A DNA stretch of 64,000 bases from an uncultured Muribaculaceae bacterium (GCA_910586565.1 CAJUIT010000005.1:62001-126000), one strand, 5' to 3'. Positions 7,655 to 17,209 are shown, counted from the stretch's first letter. Notes: generated by a model not told the origin, from the sequence alone. Translations and numbers: made by a program.

Positions 7655-9709
7655 TCAGGCATAGGAATGCAACCCTCCAAGAAAATAATTGGCACCGAAG
7701 TAGGTGAACAACACCGAAGCAAACGCCACCAACAGATAGACACATCGCACACGCGCTGACCGGAAAATGCCCACCGAACGGGCGTGAACCGGCAGCGCGT
7801 AAATCAACATGGTCACCAGCGCACAGGTTTCCTTGGGATCCCATCCCCAGTAGCGCCCCCACGACTGGTTAGCCCACACCGCCCCAACGAATATCCCGGC
7901 AGCGAGCAGAAACACTGTTGGAACAAGCAACACCTCATTGAGCAGCGAAGCCGAATCAAGCACCCCCACGTCGGCATCACCTTTTCCCTTCCCCAACAGC
8001 CCCACGACCGACAGCACCGCCATAAGAGCCGCCAAAGCATAAGCCGCCATCACCAGCATCACATGCAGGCTTAGCCAGGGGGAGGCGAGCACAGGCATCA
8101 GGGGGCCGATTTGCGCCGATGCGCCACTCATCGCGGCCACAAGCGAAGCCAGCCCGCCCACAAGCAGTAATCCGCCACCCACAGCCTGAACGCGCAGCGG
8201 AACAAAAAGCGCCCCGGCAAAAGCCAACGCCCCCAACAACGCCATCGTTTCGTGACCGTTGGTCATGGGAACATAGCCCGACACCAATCCGCGCAACACC
8301 AGCGCACACACAACCCACATCAGCGACACCGCCGCCGTGAGGCGCACCGCCATCCTCAGCCGGCCCCGTCGCCGCTGGCCACCCACACTTAAAACCGTCA
8401 GCACCACGCCTCCAAGCACCCCAACAGCTCCAACAGGCCAAAGTTTCATCCAATCAAAGTAGAAACATTCCGTGGCATGCCGCGCTTGCGGCGACAGCAG
8501 ATACCCCCTGTTGCCGGCACTCTCCACCCCCTTGAGATATTCGTTCTGCATCGCCACCAGTTCATTCACAATCTCTCCGCAGCGCACATTTCTCCCCTCG
8601 GCCACACAGGCCGACATCTCTTCAAGCGCATTCTCGAAGTTGAACCACACATCGGCATCTACACCCCCGGGCTTGCGGTCGGCCCACGACAGCCATTCGG
8701 TCGATCCGTCGGCGCACGCCACAGGGAGCAGCTTGAACGCATCCCCCACGACAACCGCCGACAACTCCCCCACCCTCGCATCCGTTTCGGCAACAGAGCG
8801 GTCGGCTCGGTTCACACCCGGCCGGTCGAGCAGATAACCACCCGAGCCAAACATTTCGGTGAGAGCTACATGCGTGCGGTCACCACCCACGAGTTGCCGC
8901 ATCTGCTCCCCTTTAATTTTCAAAAACGGCTCATGCTTCCAGTCATCATAGAAAAAGAGCCAACCGGTTATCACCTGTTCGGGAGTGAGTCCGCGATAGG
9001 ATGAGGAGCCATACACCCCTTTCACAAAGTCGGAGGCAAAAACATGCATAGGCTCAACTCGCACCCCGTTCCACACCCACAGCTTTCCGAATTCGTGGGC
9101 AAGCGGACGCTGAAGCGTGCGCGGCATCGCTTCCACACCGCTCCCGGCAGCCGACATGGCCGAGAACGCGGTGAACGCAACACACAACGCCGCCAACCGT
9201 TTCACAGCCGAGCGCCAATACGACCTTCTTGTGAAAAAAAACATCAACATCCCTGCCCCCAACAAAACATAGCCAGAATAGGTGACGGCAATCCCCACAG
9301 GGTCGTGCGACACGGTGAGAGTGGTCGACTCCGCTCCGATAGCCGTTTGATAGAACCGCCAACCCATCAGCTGCGGCACACGGTTCATTGACACCCTCGC
9401 GCGGCCAACCTCTTTGCCATCTCCGTCGGAGAGTTTAAGGTCGGTCGCGAAATCGCCGGGCGATGAAGTGCCCGCACGATACTCCACACGCCCGCTTTGG
9501 GCCTGCACAAAAAACGGGAACCGCCCCTCCGACGGGCCGGAGGTCACCTCGAACGAACATTGAGGCTCACCCCCGAAATTCAACGTCACCGTGCCCTGCA
9601 CACCGCAGAAATGAGTGATTAAAGCTCCTGCCACAATCACCACCAGAGCAAGATGGATGATGATTGCGGCAGGATTTTTAAATAGCATCGACAAAGGCGC
9701 AGATTGCAT
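7655..9709 (-). CDS. Fused CcsB(ResB)-CcsA cytochrome c assembly protein
   Basis: A system II haem lyase that exports haem and attaches it to CxxCH motifs outside the membrane. The N-terminal half is ResB-like, with a first membrane segment (IIIHLALVVIVAGALITHF) and a large soluble beta domain. The C-terminal half is CcsA/ResC with about eight helices, the WWD motif WANQSWGRYWGWDPKE near the end, conserved histidines in LHVMLVMAAYAL and a closing NYFLGGLHSY. The start is uncertain: an in-frame ATG at 9781 lies deep within the upstream gene, whereas ATG codons at 9709 and 9688 overlap its stop and give a normal N-terminus. It is last in an operon with a di-haem protein, which would be its substrate. 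Confidence 0.85.
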   Translation of the reverse strand: MQSAPLSMLFKNPAAIIIHLALVVIVAGALITHFCGVQGTVTLNFGGEPQCSFEVTSGPSEGRFPFFVQAQSGRVEYRAGTSSPGDFATDLKLSDGDGKEVGRARVSMNRVPQLMGWRFYQTAIGAESTTLTVSHDPVGIAVTYSGYVLLGAGMLMFFFTRRSYWRSAVKRLAALCVAFTAFSAMSAAGSGVEAMPRTLQRPLAHEFGKLWVWNGVRVEPMHVFASDFVKGVYGSSSYRGLTPEQVITGWLFFYDDWKHEPFLKIKGEQMRQLVGGDRTHVALTEMFGSGGYLLDRPGVNRADRSVAETDARVGELSAVVVGDAFKLLPVACADGSTEWLSWADRKPGGVDADVWFNFENALEEMSACVAEGRNVRCGEIVNELVAMQNEYLKGVESAGNRGYLLSPQARHATECFYFDWMKLWPVGAVGVLGGVVLTVLSVGGQRRRGRLRMAVRLTAAVSLMWVVCALVLRGLVSGYVPMTNGHETMALLGALAFAGALFVPLRVQAVGGGLLLVGGLASLVAAMSGASAQIGPLMPVLASPWLSLHVMLVMAAYALAALMAVLSVVGLLGKGKGDADVGVLDSASLLNEVLLVPTVFLLAAGIFVGAVWANQSWGRYWGWDPKETCALVTMLIYALPVHARSVGIFRSARVRCVYLLVAFASVLFTYFGANYFLGGLHSYA

Positions 9710-11336
9710 CGCGGTCAGATTTTGAAAGATTACGGAATGCTTCAACCGAGCGTCGCCCATCGCTTTGCGGTGAATAGCCATGCCACATTATAGCTTCGAG
9801 AGCTGTGCGTGCACGGCAATCGTGCAGTCGGTCGGCACCCGGCGAGCCGGTAATCTTCCGGTGCAGCCCGCGCCCCCACAACGGGGTTGTGCGACACCAT
9901 CCACCTCTGATATCATTAGCCATCAACAACTTGTGCTGCACCATGTCGGTATAGGGCCAAATCTTCTGGTTGGGATAGCGGGGAAGGTCGTCGTCGGCAA
10001 AAAAGCGGTTGGGGTCGACATAGCGGTCGTCACCCGTAGTCCAGGTGGGGCGGTGGCAGTAGGCACACCCTATTTCGTTGAACAGCTCGCGCCCGCGAAT
10101 CACCTGAGGATTGTCGATGTCGCGCACTGCCGGCACAGCCAGTCCGCGATGCCACACCATCAAGTCGGTGTACTCATCGTCAGTCATCTCAACCGGGAGG
10201 TCCTTAGCCAGCAGATACGACTTGATGCGCTGTTCCATCGGACCGTTCCACCACGAGGGATGCTCGCGGTTGGGGTCGGCTTTGGCCACAAAGGCATCGA
10301 AACCGGCCTGCACTTCGGGGTCGGTCGAGGAATAGTCGGCATAGGTGCCCGCACCGTCGAGGTAGTGATAGCGGCGGTCGGAGCGGGTAACGTTAGTGAT
10401 GTTCCAGATGGCGTTGGCCCCTGCGGCATCCTGCAACGGCCCACGCGACAGAGCATAGGTGAAACGGCGCGGATAGGGAGTGCCGTCACCCTGAACCGAA
10501 TTAGCATACATCGACGTCCATTCACCCCCGGCGAAAAATGCCCTGTTCACCCCATTGGGGAGAAAGCCGTCGGCCTCCTCCTGCGCCCACTGAGCCTTGA
10601 GGTCGGCATCGGTGATGGCATCGAGCAGCCCCGTGCCATAAATGCCGATGGTGCTTTCAAGCTTCACCTCGTAGGAGGTAGGCAGGCGGTAACCGCGGTT
10701 CACAACATAAATGGCATCCTCGGGCATGGTCACCTCGGGATAAATGAGTTCGTAGGTCTCCCCGTCGGCAAAACGGTTCCCCCATTCGTCGGTGGCGGTG
10801 AGCCAGCGCACATTGATTTTGCCTTCATCAACCGGAGCCTTGAAAGGTGCCACGGCATAACCCTGCGGCATCCCCGCAAGCCACGGCACATAGCCCTCGG
10901 TGGCCGGATTGTAAACCACCAGCAGACAGCCGTTACCGGGGTCTTTGGTGTTGAAAGCCCCCTCGGCAACGCGCTCGCCGTGACTGTAGTTGGGGTGACA
11001 ATGGGTGCACGAGGTGCGGATGTAGACAGGCCCCAGCCCGTGACGCACACCCGAGTTGTTCGACATGAAAGGCTTCTCGAAAAGAGCCTCTCCGTTTTTA
11101 AACGACTGATACATCCCCGCATCAATCACCGATTGCGTGGGTTGTTCAAAAGCGTTGGCAGTTGACAACAAAGTGGTGCCGAGTTCTCCTCCGGCATAGA
11201 ACCAGTCGGGGCGTGCAGTTGCGCCCGGAACAGGGTTTTCATCGGTAATCTCCTCATCGGCACACCCCGTCGCCATCAAACATGGCGCCAGGGTGGCTGC
11301 GATGAGAAAAAGCTGATTCACACAGTTTTTCTTCAT
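9678..11336 (-). CDS. Di-haem oxidoreductase (DUF1111/DHOR) lipoprotein
   Basis: A 552-residue c-type cytochrome of the di-haem oxidoreductase family. The N-terminus is a lipoprotein signal with lipobox MATGC ending at about residue 25. Haem sites are SCTHCHP near residue 110 and GCAYCHRP near residue 427. The C-terminal LHDCRARTALEAIMWHG block is typical of DUF1111. It should sit on the periplasmic face or outer membrane and carry out electron transfer or a peroxidase-like reaction; the true substrate of this family is poorly known. It begins 13 bases after the imelysin gene and overlaps the cytochrome assembly gene, so it is tightly linked to both. Confidence 0.85.
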   Translation of the reverse strand: MKKNCVNQLFLIAATLAPCLMATGCADEEITDENPVPGATARPDWFYAGGELGTTLLSTANAFEQPTQSVIDAGMYQSFKNGEALFEKPFMSNNSGVRHGLGPVYIRTSCTHCHPNYSHGERVAEGAFNTKDPGNGCLLVVYNPATEGYVPWLAGMPQGYAVAPFKAPVDEGKINVRWLTATDEWGNRFADGETYELIYPEVTMPEDAIYVVNRGYRLPTSYEVKLESTIGIYGTGLLDAITDADLKAQWAQEEADGFLPNGVNRAFFAGGEWTSMYANSVQGDGTPYPRRFTYALSRGPLQDAAGANAIWNITNVTRSDRRYHYLDGAGTYADYSSTDPEVQAGFDAFVAKADPNREHPSWWNGPMEQRIKSYLLAKDLPVEMTDDEYTDLMVWHRGLAVPAVRDIDNPQVIRGRELFNEIGCAYCHRPTWTTGDDRYVDPNRFFADDDLPRYPNQKIWPYTDMVQHKLLMANDIRGGWCRTTPLWGRGLHRKITGSPGADRLHDCRARTALEAIMWHGYSPQSDGRRSVEAFRNLSKSDRDAICAFVDAI

Positions 11337-11349
11337 AAGTCATCATTTG

Positions 11350-12507
11350 TCAATTGCGGCCGATTGCCTGATAAACCTCTTCGAGAACATCAACAAGATC
11401 GGTGCCAACCACTTTCATTGCATTGTGGGCTTCGGTGCCACCTGCGGTTTTGGTGAAAGGTTCGGGAATAGCCTCGATGGCACTGATTGAATTGGCGATA
11501 GCCTTGCGCAGACGGGTGTCGAGGTCGGGGTTGAACGAGCGCACATAATCGCTCACCGAGGCATCACCTGCTACCGAACCGCAATAGGAGTTCTGAATGG
11601 AGCGGATGTTATCGGCGAAATCCTCGATTGAGTTGAGGCTGTAGGGCGATTCGATGTAGTTCTTATCTTCCGACGATGCTCCCAGGCAGGGACGCCCGAT
11701 TTTAGTGTTACCAACCTCGTCGGCAATGTCGATGCACCCCTGAATCAACTCCTCCACAGCTTCCTGATAGGTGAGGAAACGCGAGCCGGGTTGGCCGGCG
11801 TTCTTCATCTCCGAGCCGTAATTCTCCCCATAGTCGAGTTCGGCCTCGTCGAGAATGCCGGTTTTGAGTTGCGAAGTGGCCCCCATGCCGCGCCAGCAGG
11901 CTTCAAGACACACACACTGGTTGCGAAGATCCTCGGCAACAGCCACCAGATAAACCAACTCCTCATCGGTGTAGTTGATTGAATGGGGACGCGAGCTGTT
12001 CTCGTCGGCGGAGAGTTCAAACAGCATGTATTCTATTGAGTGGAAACCAATCAGTCCGTAACCGCCGTTATTGATGAGGTTCCAGTTTTTGTGGGCGCGG
12101 ATGTCGGCCAAAAGGTCATCCATCGCAGCCTTGTCGAGCGGCCACGAGTCGATGTGAGGGTCGATGTTGTGGTTTGCAGCCGGACCATAGAGAAACGCCT
12201 CTGAGAGTTCCCAGCTTTTTCGCGAGCTTTTCCACACCTCGCCGGCCTTCTGCACGTCGGCAGTAGTGAGTGTGCCGGCAGTTTTTTTCGCTTTGATTTC
12301 CACACAGAGGTCGTAGAGCTCAATCGAGGCATCGGCCATAGCAGCGTAGGTGGGAAGCACGGTGTGGTCAACGTAGGCCACCACGGCATCCTTCAGCGCG
12401 CTCTCCTTTTCCGAAACGGGTTCTACATAATCATCGTTTTTGTCGGAACATGCCGACAGCGAGCAGAGAGCCATGGCGGCTCCCGCAATAAATGCGTTAA
12501 GTTTCAT
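11350..12507 (-). CDS. Imelysin family (peptidase M75-like) lipoprotein
   Basis: A 385-residue exported protein. The signal peptide ends in a lipobox (SLSAC). The imelysin motif GxHxxE is present as GFHSIE near residue 155, followed by YMLFEL, and the C-terminal helix bundle repeats the four-helix pattern seen in IrpA/EfeO-type proteins. Imelysins take part in iron uptake, probably as iron-binding periplasmic proteins rather than peptidases. It lies 39 bases after the porin and 13 bases before the di-haem gene, a combination seen in iron-related loci. Confidence 0.88.
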   Translation of the reverse strand: MKLNAFIAGAAMALCSLSACSDKNDDYVEPVSEKESALKDAVVAYVDHTVLPTYAAMADASIELYDLCVEIKAKKTAGTLTTADVQKAGEVWKSSRKSWELSEAFLYGPAANHNIDPHIDSWPLDKAAMDDLLADIRAHKNWNLINNGGYGLIGFHSIEYMLFELSADENSSRPHSINYTDEELVYLVAVAEDLRNQCVCLEACWRGMGATSQLKTGILDEAELDYGENYGSEMKNAGQPGSRFLTYQEAVEELIQGCIDIADEVGNTKIGRPCLGASSEDKNYIESPYSLNSIEDFADNIRSIQNSYCGSVAGDASVSDYVRSFNPDLDTRLRKAIANSISAIEAIPEPFTKTAGGTEAHNAMKVVGTDLVDVLEEVYQAIGRN

Positions 12508-12546
12508 AAGTTATTTATAGATTACTGTATTATTGTTCAAGATTCA

Positions 12547-13854
12547 TCACTTGAAAAAGCCTGCATAAGCCACCCCGATTGAAATGGCCGGCTCGTTGTT
12601 GTATTGGCTCTCAAGCAGTCCAATTGAATATTCCCCCTTCACCACAATCTGCGGAATCGGATACCAGTTCACACCGGCAGCCACACGGTGACGTCCGCAC
12701 CATCCGAGAGGTTTGCCAACCTCCATGCGATACATCGAATCGTAGTAGTCATAGCGCCCAAACAGATAGAACCGCTGGTTGCGGGCTTTCACACACGGCA
12801 TAAGCGCGAAAATGTCGTAGCCTGCCTCGGCACCTGCGGCTATGGCATCCGATGCCACCTCCTGACGCTTGGATGTGGTGTTCTTCGACATACCTATATT
12901 AAATGTGGAGATGTGGTGTGAATCGGAAAGATGGCCGTAGTCGAAATAGCCGCGCGCAATCACATTGTGGTCGTTATAGGCAAAATCAAACGAACCGATG
13001 GCAACTGTGCCTCTGACACCGCTGTTTTTCTCCGAATCGGTGGGATACAACGTGTTGCGGAACGAATTGCCCACATAACCGCTCACCGAAAGGCGAAGCC
13101 CTTTCACGCTGCGGTTGTCTACGCGGGCGGCAGCGGCGAAATTGTTGGCTATCTTGAATTCAAACGGTGAGGCCGAGCCGTCGTGAATCCAACCGCTGTT
13201 GCCGAAACGCTCACTGTCGAGCCCGGGCATCACCATTGCCTGGTAGCTCCATTTGCCGGCGGTGCCCCCGATGCTCAGAGCCACCTCATGCCACGTGCAG
13301 GGCATGATTGTGTTCTCCCCCTCCGGACGGTAAACACCGAAAAACTGGTTGGGCTCATGGTGGGCATTCGTAGCTCCGACCGGCACCACCTGCATGCCGG
13401 CCCGCACCCACAGCTGCTTCATGAATTTCTTCTGCAGCCAGAATTGCTCAAGAGCAACTTCTCCCCCTCGCTCAATCTCTTTTTCATATTCGCCCGATTC
13501 CTCCTTTTCTATTTCAACGGCTGCTTCAACACCCCCATGTTCAAACTCAATCTCGGTGCCCATCGACCACCCGTGGCCGAAATCATAGCCGAGATAAATC
13601 ACCACATGAGGAATGTCAAACCGACCGTGCGAAGCATCGGGATATTTACCCGGGTCGGTGTAACGCTTGTAGTCGTCGCTGAAAAAATTGTGGGTGTAGA
13701 CGGCCTCGCCGTAACCCCCTATTGTCAGACGGTCGAAAACTCCGTCGGCCTTGGCCGACAATGGCGCGGCCACACAGGCCGACGCCAGAAGCAGGGTGCG
13801 CGTCAATGCCAATAAGGAAGGAGCCGATTGACGCACGATAGTGAAACGTGCCAT
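12547..13854 (-). CDS. Outer-membrane porin-like protein (phosphate-selective porin type)
   Basis: A 435-residue exported beta-barrel. A signal peptide ends at about residue 37 (LSAKADG). The mature protein starts with the strand FDRLTIGGYGEAVYTHNF and has alternating amphipathic strands throughout (RFYLFGRYDYYDSMYRM, HRVAAGVNWYPIPQIVVKG), ending in an aromatic residue (GFFK) close to the C-terminus, as in outer-membrane barrels. It resembles the phosphate-selective porin O/P type family, but the substrate cannot be deduced. As first gene of the operon it would supply the outer-membrane step for the imelysin/di-haem system. Confidence 0.75.
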   Translation of the reverse strand: MARFTIVRQSAPSLLALTRTLLLASACVAAPLSAKADGVFDRLTIGGYGEAVYTHNFFSDDYKRYTDPGKYPDASHGRFDIPHVVIYLGYDFGHGWSMGTEIEFEHGGVEAAVEIEKEESGEYEKEIERGGEVALEQFWLQKKFMKQLWVRAGMQVVPVGATNAHHEPNQFFGVYRPEGENTIMPCTWHEVALSIGGTAGKWSYQAMVMPGLDSERFGNSGWIHDGSASPFEFKIANNFAAAARVDNRSVKGLRLSVSGYVGNSFRNTLYPTDSEKNSGVRGTVAIGSFDFAYNDHNVIARGYFDYGHLSDSHHISTFNIGMSKNTTSKRQEVASDAIAAGAEAGYDIFALMPCVKARNQRFYLFGRYDYYDSMYRMEVGKPLGWCGRHRVAAGVNWYPIPQIVVKGEYSIGLLESQYNNEPAISIGVAYAGFFK

Positions 13855-13968
13855 TGATGGTTATCAGTTGTGTTAAAACTTTCTTTCGCAGCGGATTACA
13901 TCTCAGCCTGCATCTCCATGCCAAGCCGGGTGATGCCATAGCCGACCGCTGCCTTTACAAATGCACTG

Positions 13969-13999
13969 CAAAATTAGTGGCGGATGAAGTTTTCCGCAA
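13969..13999 (-). promoter_or_regulatory. Promoter of the porin-imelysin-cytochrome operon
   Basis: On the minus strand TTG (13999-13997), a 20-base spacer and TAATTTTG (13976-13969), about 115 bases before the porin start. The interval 13855-14319 otherwise contains only the divergent promoter at 14173-14202; I see no clear Fur-type palindrome in it. Confidence 0.65.
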
Positions 14000-14172
14000 T
14001 ACCCTCTTTTTAGTAAAATTCACCTATATTAACATGCCGTTCACCCGTTTCATTACTTAATTTTAGTGATTCCATACATCAGCAAGGCGGTTTCGTTTCG
14101 GCACCGCAACACCCCCAGCTCCGCCGATAAATCGGCGATTCTGAAAAAAATGGTGAAGAATCGGCGAAAATG

Positions 14173-14202
14173 TTGCAGATTAGAAAATAAACGCTAATTT
14201 TG
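14173..14202 (+). promoter_or_regulatory. Promoter of the 2-oxoacid:ferredoxin oxidoreductase operon
   Basis: TTG at 14173-14175, a 19-base spacer and TAATTTTG at 14195-14202; the leader to the first gene would be about 110 bases. Confidence 0.7.
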
Positions 14203-14319
14203 TGAATCGGATACCCTTGCCTGCGATTCACCCCGGCGCCTCAGCTAAATCCGTGGCAACGGCAGGGCCGTTCCGCAAATTCGCACTCCAACATTTACTC
14301 TCAACAATATTACGTAGAT

Positions 14320-14550
14320 ATGGCTAAAATTCACGGTGCCGTCACCATCGAGCAGGAGCGTTGCAAAGGTTGCGACCTCTGTGTGGTGGCATGTCCTTGC
14401 AATGTGCTCGCACTTCAGCCCAAGGAGGTCAACGACCGGGGCTACCACTTTGCCTATCCCGCCAACGGCGACGCCTGCATCGGGTGTGCCGCGTGCGCCC
14501 TTGTGTGCCCCGACGCATGCATCGAAGTTTATAAGGTAGTGGAGAAATAA
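14320..14550 (+). CDS. 2-oxoacid:ferredoxin oxidoreductase, delta (ferredoxin) subunit
   Basis: A 76-residue 2[4Fe-4S] ferredoxin. Two clusters are visible: CKGCDLCVVACPC near residues 15-27 and CIGCAACALVCPDAC near residues 52-66. In this enzyme family the delta subunit passes electrons from the thiamine-bound intermediate to external ferredoxin. It is the first gene of a four-gene operon (delta, alpha, beta, gamma), the arrangement of VorDBAC/KorDABC-type enzymes. Confidence 0.9.
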   Translation: MAKIHGAVTIEQERCKGCDLCVVACPCNVLALQPKEVNDRGYHFAYPANGDACIGCAACALVCPDACIEVYKVVEK

Positions 14551-14602
14551 CCACTGCCGGCACAACCGTAGTAGCGACTCATCCGATAAAAACAACATCC
14601 GT

Positions 14603-15697
14603 ATGAAAGACGAAATAAAATTGATGAAAGGTAACGAGGCGATAGCCCACGCAGCCATCCGTTATGGCGCCGACGGCTATTTCGGTTACCCCATCACCCC
14701 CCAGAGCGAAGTGCTTGAAACCCTCGAGGCCGAAATGCCATGGGAAACAACAGGCATGGTGGTGCTGCAGGCCGAGAGCGAAGTGGCATCGATCAACATG
14801 GTTTATGGCGGAGCCGCCACCGGCAAAGCCGTCATGACCTCAAGCTCATCGCCCGGTGTGAGCCTTATGCAGGAGGGAATCTCCTATCTGGCAGCATCCG
14901 AGCTCCCCGCACTGATTGTCAACGTGATGCGCGGCGGCCCCGGTCTCGGCACAATCCAGCCCTCACAGAGCGACTATTTCCAGGCAACCAAAGGTGGCGG
15001 CCACGGCGACTACCACCTCATCGTCCTCGCCCCCTCCACAGTTCAGGAGATGGCCGACTTCGTTGGTCTGGGCTTCGACCTCGCATTCAAATACCGCACC
15101 CCGGCAATGATTCTCGCCGACGGCATCGTGGGGCAGATGATGGAGAAGGTTGTGTTGCCTCCCCAGCGCCCGCGCCGCACCGACGAGGAAGTGCGCCAAC
15201 AGTGCCCCTGGGCCGTGACCGGCAAAGCCGGCGGACGCAAACGCAACGTGGTGACCTCGCTCGAGCTCGACTCGGCCATGATGGAGAAAAACAACGAACG
15301 CTTCCAACGCACCTACCGCGAAATCGAAAAGAACGAGGTGCGCTACGAGGCTTGCTACACCGACGATGCCGAATATCTCATCGTGGCATTCGGCTCCATC
15401 GCCCGCATCTGCCTCAAGGCCATTGAGGAAGCCCGCAAACAGGGCATCAAAGTTGGCCTCATCCGCCCCATCACTCTGTGGCCCTTCCCCTACGACGCCA
15501 TCAAACAGACAGCCGCCCACGTGAAAGGAATTCTCTGCGTGGAAATCAATGCCGGCCAGATGATTGAGGATGTGCGCCTGGCGGTCAGCGACCGCGTGCC
15601 CGTGGCTCATTTCGGCCGCATGGGTGGCATTGTTCCCAACCCCCAGGAGGTGCTCGACGCACTGAAAAAAGATTTCATCAACCCCACTGAAGCCTGA
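14603..15697 (+). CDS. 2-oxoacid:ferredoxin oxidoreductase, alpha subunit (VorB/KorA-like)
   Basis: A 364-residue subunit with the pyrimidine-binding domain motif GADGYFGYPITPQSEVLE near the N-terminus, the domain ending in GLGTIQPSQSDYFQATKGGG, and a C-terminal transketolase-like domain (VGLIRPITLWPFPYDAI). With the beta subunit it forms the thiamine diphosphate site that oxidatively decarboxylates a 2-oxoacid with CoA and ferredoxin. Substrate choice (2-oxoglutarate or branched-chain 2-oxoacids) cannot be read from sequence with confidence, so no gene symbol is given. It starts 52 bases after the ferredoxin subunit. Confidence 0.9.
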   Translation: MKDEIKLMKGNEAIAHAAIRYGADGYFGYPITPQSEVLETLEAEMPWETTGMVVLQAESEVASINMVYGGAATGKAVMTSSSSPGVSLMQEGISYLAASELPALIVNVMRGGPGLGTIQPSQSDYFQATKGGGHGDYHLIVLAPSTVQEMADFVGLGFDLAFKYRTPAMILADGIVGQMMEKVVLPPQRPRRTDEEVRQQCPWAVTGKAGGRKRNVVTSLELDSAMMEKNNERFQRTYREIEKNEVRYEACYTDDAEYLIVAFGSIARICLKAIEEARKQGIKVGLIRPITLWPFPYDAIKQTAAHVKGILCVEINAGQMIEDVRLAVSDRVPVAHFGRMGGIVPNPQEVLDALKKDFINPTEA

Positions 15698-15705
15698 CCA
15701 CACCT

Positions 15706-16488
15706 ATGAAACGCGAAGATATAATCAAACCCGAAAATAAAGTTTACTCGCGTCCGCGGCTCATCGACACCAACGTGATGCACTACTGCCCCGGCTGCAG
15801 CCACGGAGTGGTTCACAAACTCGTGGCCGAAGTTATCGACGAACTCGGACTCGAAGAGGATGCTATCGGCATCGCACCTGTGGGGTGCGCCGTGTTCGCC
15901 TACAACTACATCGACTGCGACTGGATTGAAGCCGCCCACGGCCGCGCTCCCGCCCTGGCCACAGCTGCAAGCCGCCTCTACCCCTCGAAAGTGGTGTTCA
16001 CCTATCAGGGCGACGGCGACCTCGCCGCCATCGGCTCGGCCGAGACAATCCACGCCTGCACCCGCGGCGAGAACATCGTGATCATAATGATTAACAACGG
16101 CATCTACGGCATGACCGGAGGCCAAATGTCACCCTGCACACTCGAAGGCGCAAAAACCGCCACCACCCCCTACGGGCGCCGCACCGACCTCAACGGCTTC
16201 CCCCTGCGAGTGGCCAACGTGGTGAGCCTGCTCGACGGCACATGCTACGTAACCCGTCAGGCCGTGCACACCCCCGCAGCGGTGAGAAAAGCAAAGGCGG
16301 CCATAAAGAAAGCCTTCCTCAACGCACGCAACAAAAAAGGCACATCGTTTGTGGAAATTGTGGCCACCTGCTCGTCGGGTTGGAAAATGTCGCCCGAGAA
16401 ATCCAACAAATGGATGGCCGAAAACATGTTTGCCCACTACCCGCTGGGCGACCTCAAAGACACTACAGCCGCCCCGAAGGAGGCATAA
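15706..16488 (+). CDS. 2-oxoacid:ferredoxin oxidoreductase, beta subunit (TPP-binding)
   Basis: A 260-residue thiamine diphosphate-binding subunit. It has the CPGCSHG motif near residue 27 and the metal/TPP motif GDGDLAAIG followed by NNGIYGMTGGQMSPCT. The C-terminus holds the usual EIVATCSSGWKM segment. It begins eight bases after the alpha subunit stop and is clearly cotranslated. It works with the three other subunits in oxidative decarboxylation of a 2-oxoacid in the cytoplasm. Confidence 0.92.
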   Translation: MKREDIIKPENKVYSRPRLIDTNVMHYCPGCSHGVVHKLVAEVIDELGLEEDAIGIAPVGCAVFAYNYIDCDWIEAAHGRAPALATAASRLYPSKVVFTYQGDGDLAAIGSAETIHACTRGENIVIIMINNGIYGMTGGQMSPCTLEGAKTATTPYGRRTDLNGFPLRVANVVSLLDGTCYVTRQAVHTPAAVRKAKAAIKKAFLNARNKKGTSFVEIVATCSSGWKMSPEKSNKWMAENMFAHYPLGDLKDTTAAPKEA

Positions 16489-16552
16489 CCGTTAACTCCA
16501 TCAATTTGGCGGCGGGAACATTTCACGCCGCCGCTTTAAAAGCTAAAACACT

Positions 16553-17092
16553 ATGACTGACGAAATTATCATAGCCGGTTTCGGCGGACAGGGAGTTCTC
16601 TCGATGGGAAAAATCCTGGCCTACGCAGCTCTTGAAAACAACATGGAGGTGACATGGATGCCCTCCTACGGCCCCGAACAGCGCGGCGGAACAGCCAACG
16701 TCACCGTTATCCTCAGCGACGAAGCCATCAGCTCGCCCGTGCTCGACACCTACGACACTGCCGTGATTCTCAACCAGCAGAGTCTCAACAAATTTGAAAG
16801 CAAGGTGAAGCCCGGCGGCGTGCTCATCTACGACCCCTACGACATTCACCACGCCCCCACCCGCACCGACATCACCGTTGTGCCGGTTGAGGCGATGGAG
16901 GCAACCATCCAGTCGGGGCAGGCAAAAAGCTACAACATGATTCTGCTCGGAGCACTGCTGAAAATGCGTCCCGACGTGCCGGTTGAAGCCGTTGTGCGCG
17001 GTCTCAAGAAAGCTCTCCCCGAACGTCACCACCATCTCATCCCCGCCAACGAGGAAGCACTCCGCCGCGGAATGGCTTTGGTGAAGGAATAA
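16553..17092 (+). CDS. 2-oxoacid:ferredoxin oxidoreductase, gamma subunit
   Basis: A 179-residue subunit of the pyruvate/ketoisovalerate oxidoreductase gamma family: IIIAGFGGQGVLSMGKIL at the N-terminus, WMPSYGPEQRGGTANVTV near residue 40 and SPVLDTYDTAVILNQQS. It closes the four-gene operon and is followed by a strong terminator. The family binds CoA at the interface of the complex. Confidence 0.92.
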   Translation: MTDEIIIAGFGGQGVLSMGKILAYAALENNMEVTWMPSYGPEQRGGTANVTVILSDEAISSPVLDTYDTAVILNQQSLNKFESKVKPGGVLIYDPYDIHHAPTRTDITVVPVEAMEATIQSGQAKSYNMILLGALLKMRPDVPVEAVVRGLKKALPERHHHLIPANEEALRRGMALVKE

Positions 17093-17111
17093 AATACCGC
17101 ACATCACATCT

Positions 17112-17154
17112 GGCCGGGAAAAACGGATGCCACACGTTCCGTTTCATCCCGGCC
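17112..17154 (+). terminator. Terminator of the 2-oxoacid oxidoreductase operon
   Basis: GGCCGGGA...TCCCGGCC with an inner AAACGGA/TCCGTTT stem, followed by TGTTCTTT, 19 bases after the gamma-subunit stop. Confidence 0.8.
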
Positions 17155-17201
17155 TGTTCTTTGCGCCACAGGCACAACTCAATAATCTCGCGCCTTTTTC
17201 G

Positions 17202-17209
17202 TAACTTTG
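17202..17209 (+). promoter_or_regulatory. -7 element of the ABC exporter gene
   Basis: TAACTTTG matches TAnnTTTG. It covers the ATG-like start of a longer frame at 17207, showing that the ATG at 17288 is the real start. Confidence 0.6.

Noticed and set aside
9780..11165. 461-codon plus-strand frame
   Set aside because: It lies opposite the di-haem oxidoreductase, which has CxxCH motifs and a lipobox; long antisense frames are common in this GC-rich DNA.
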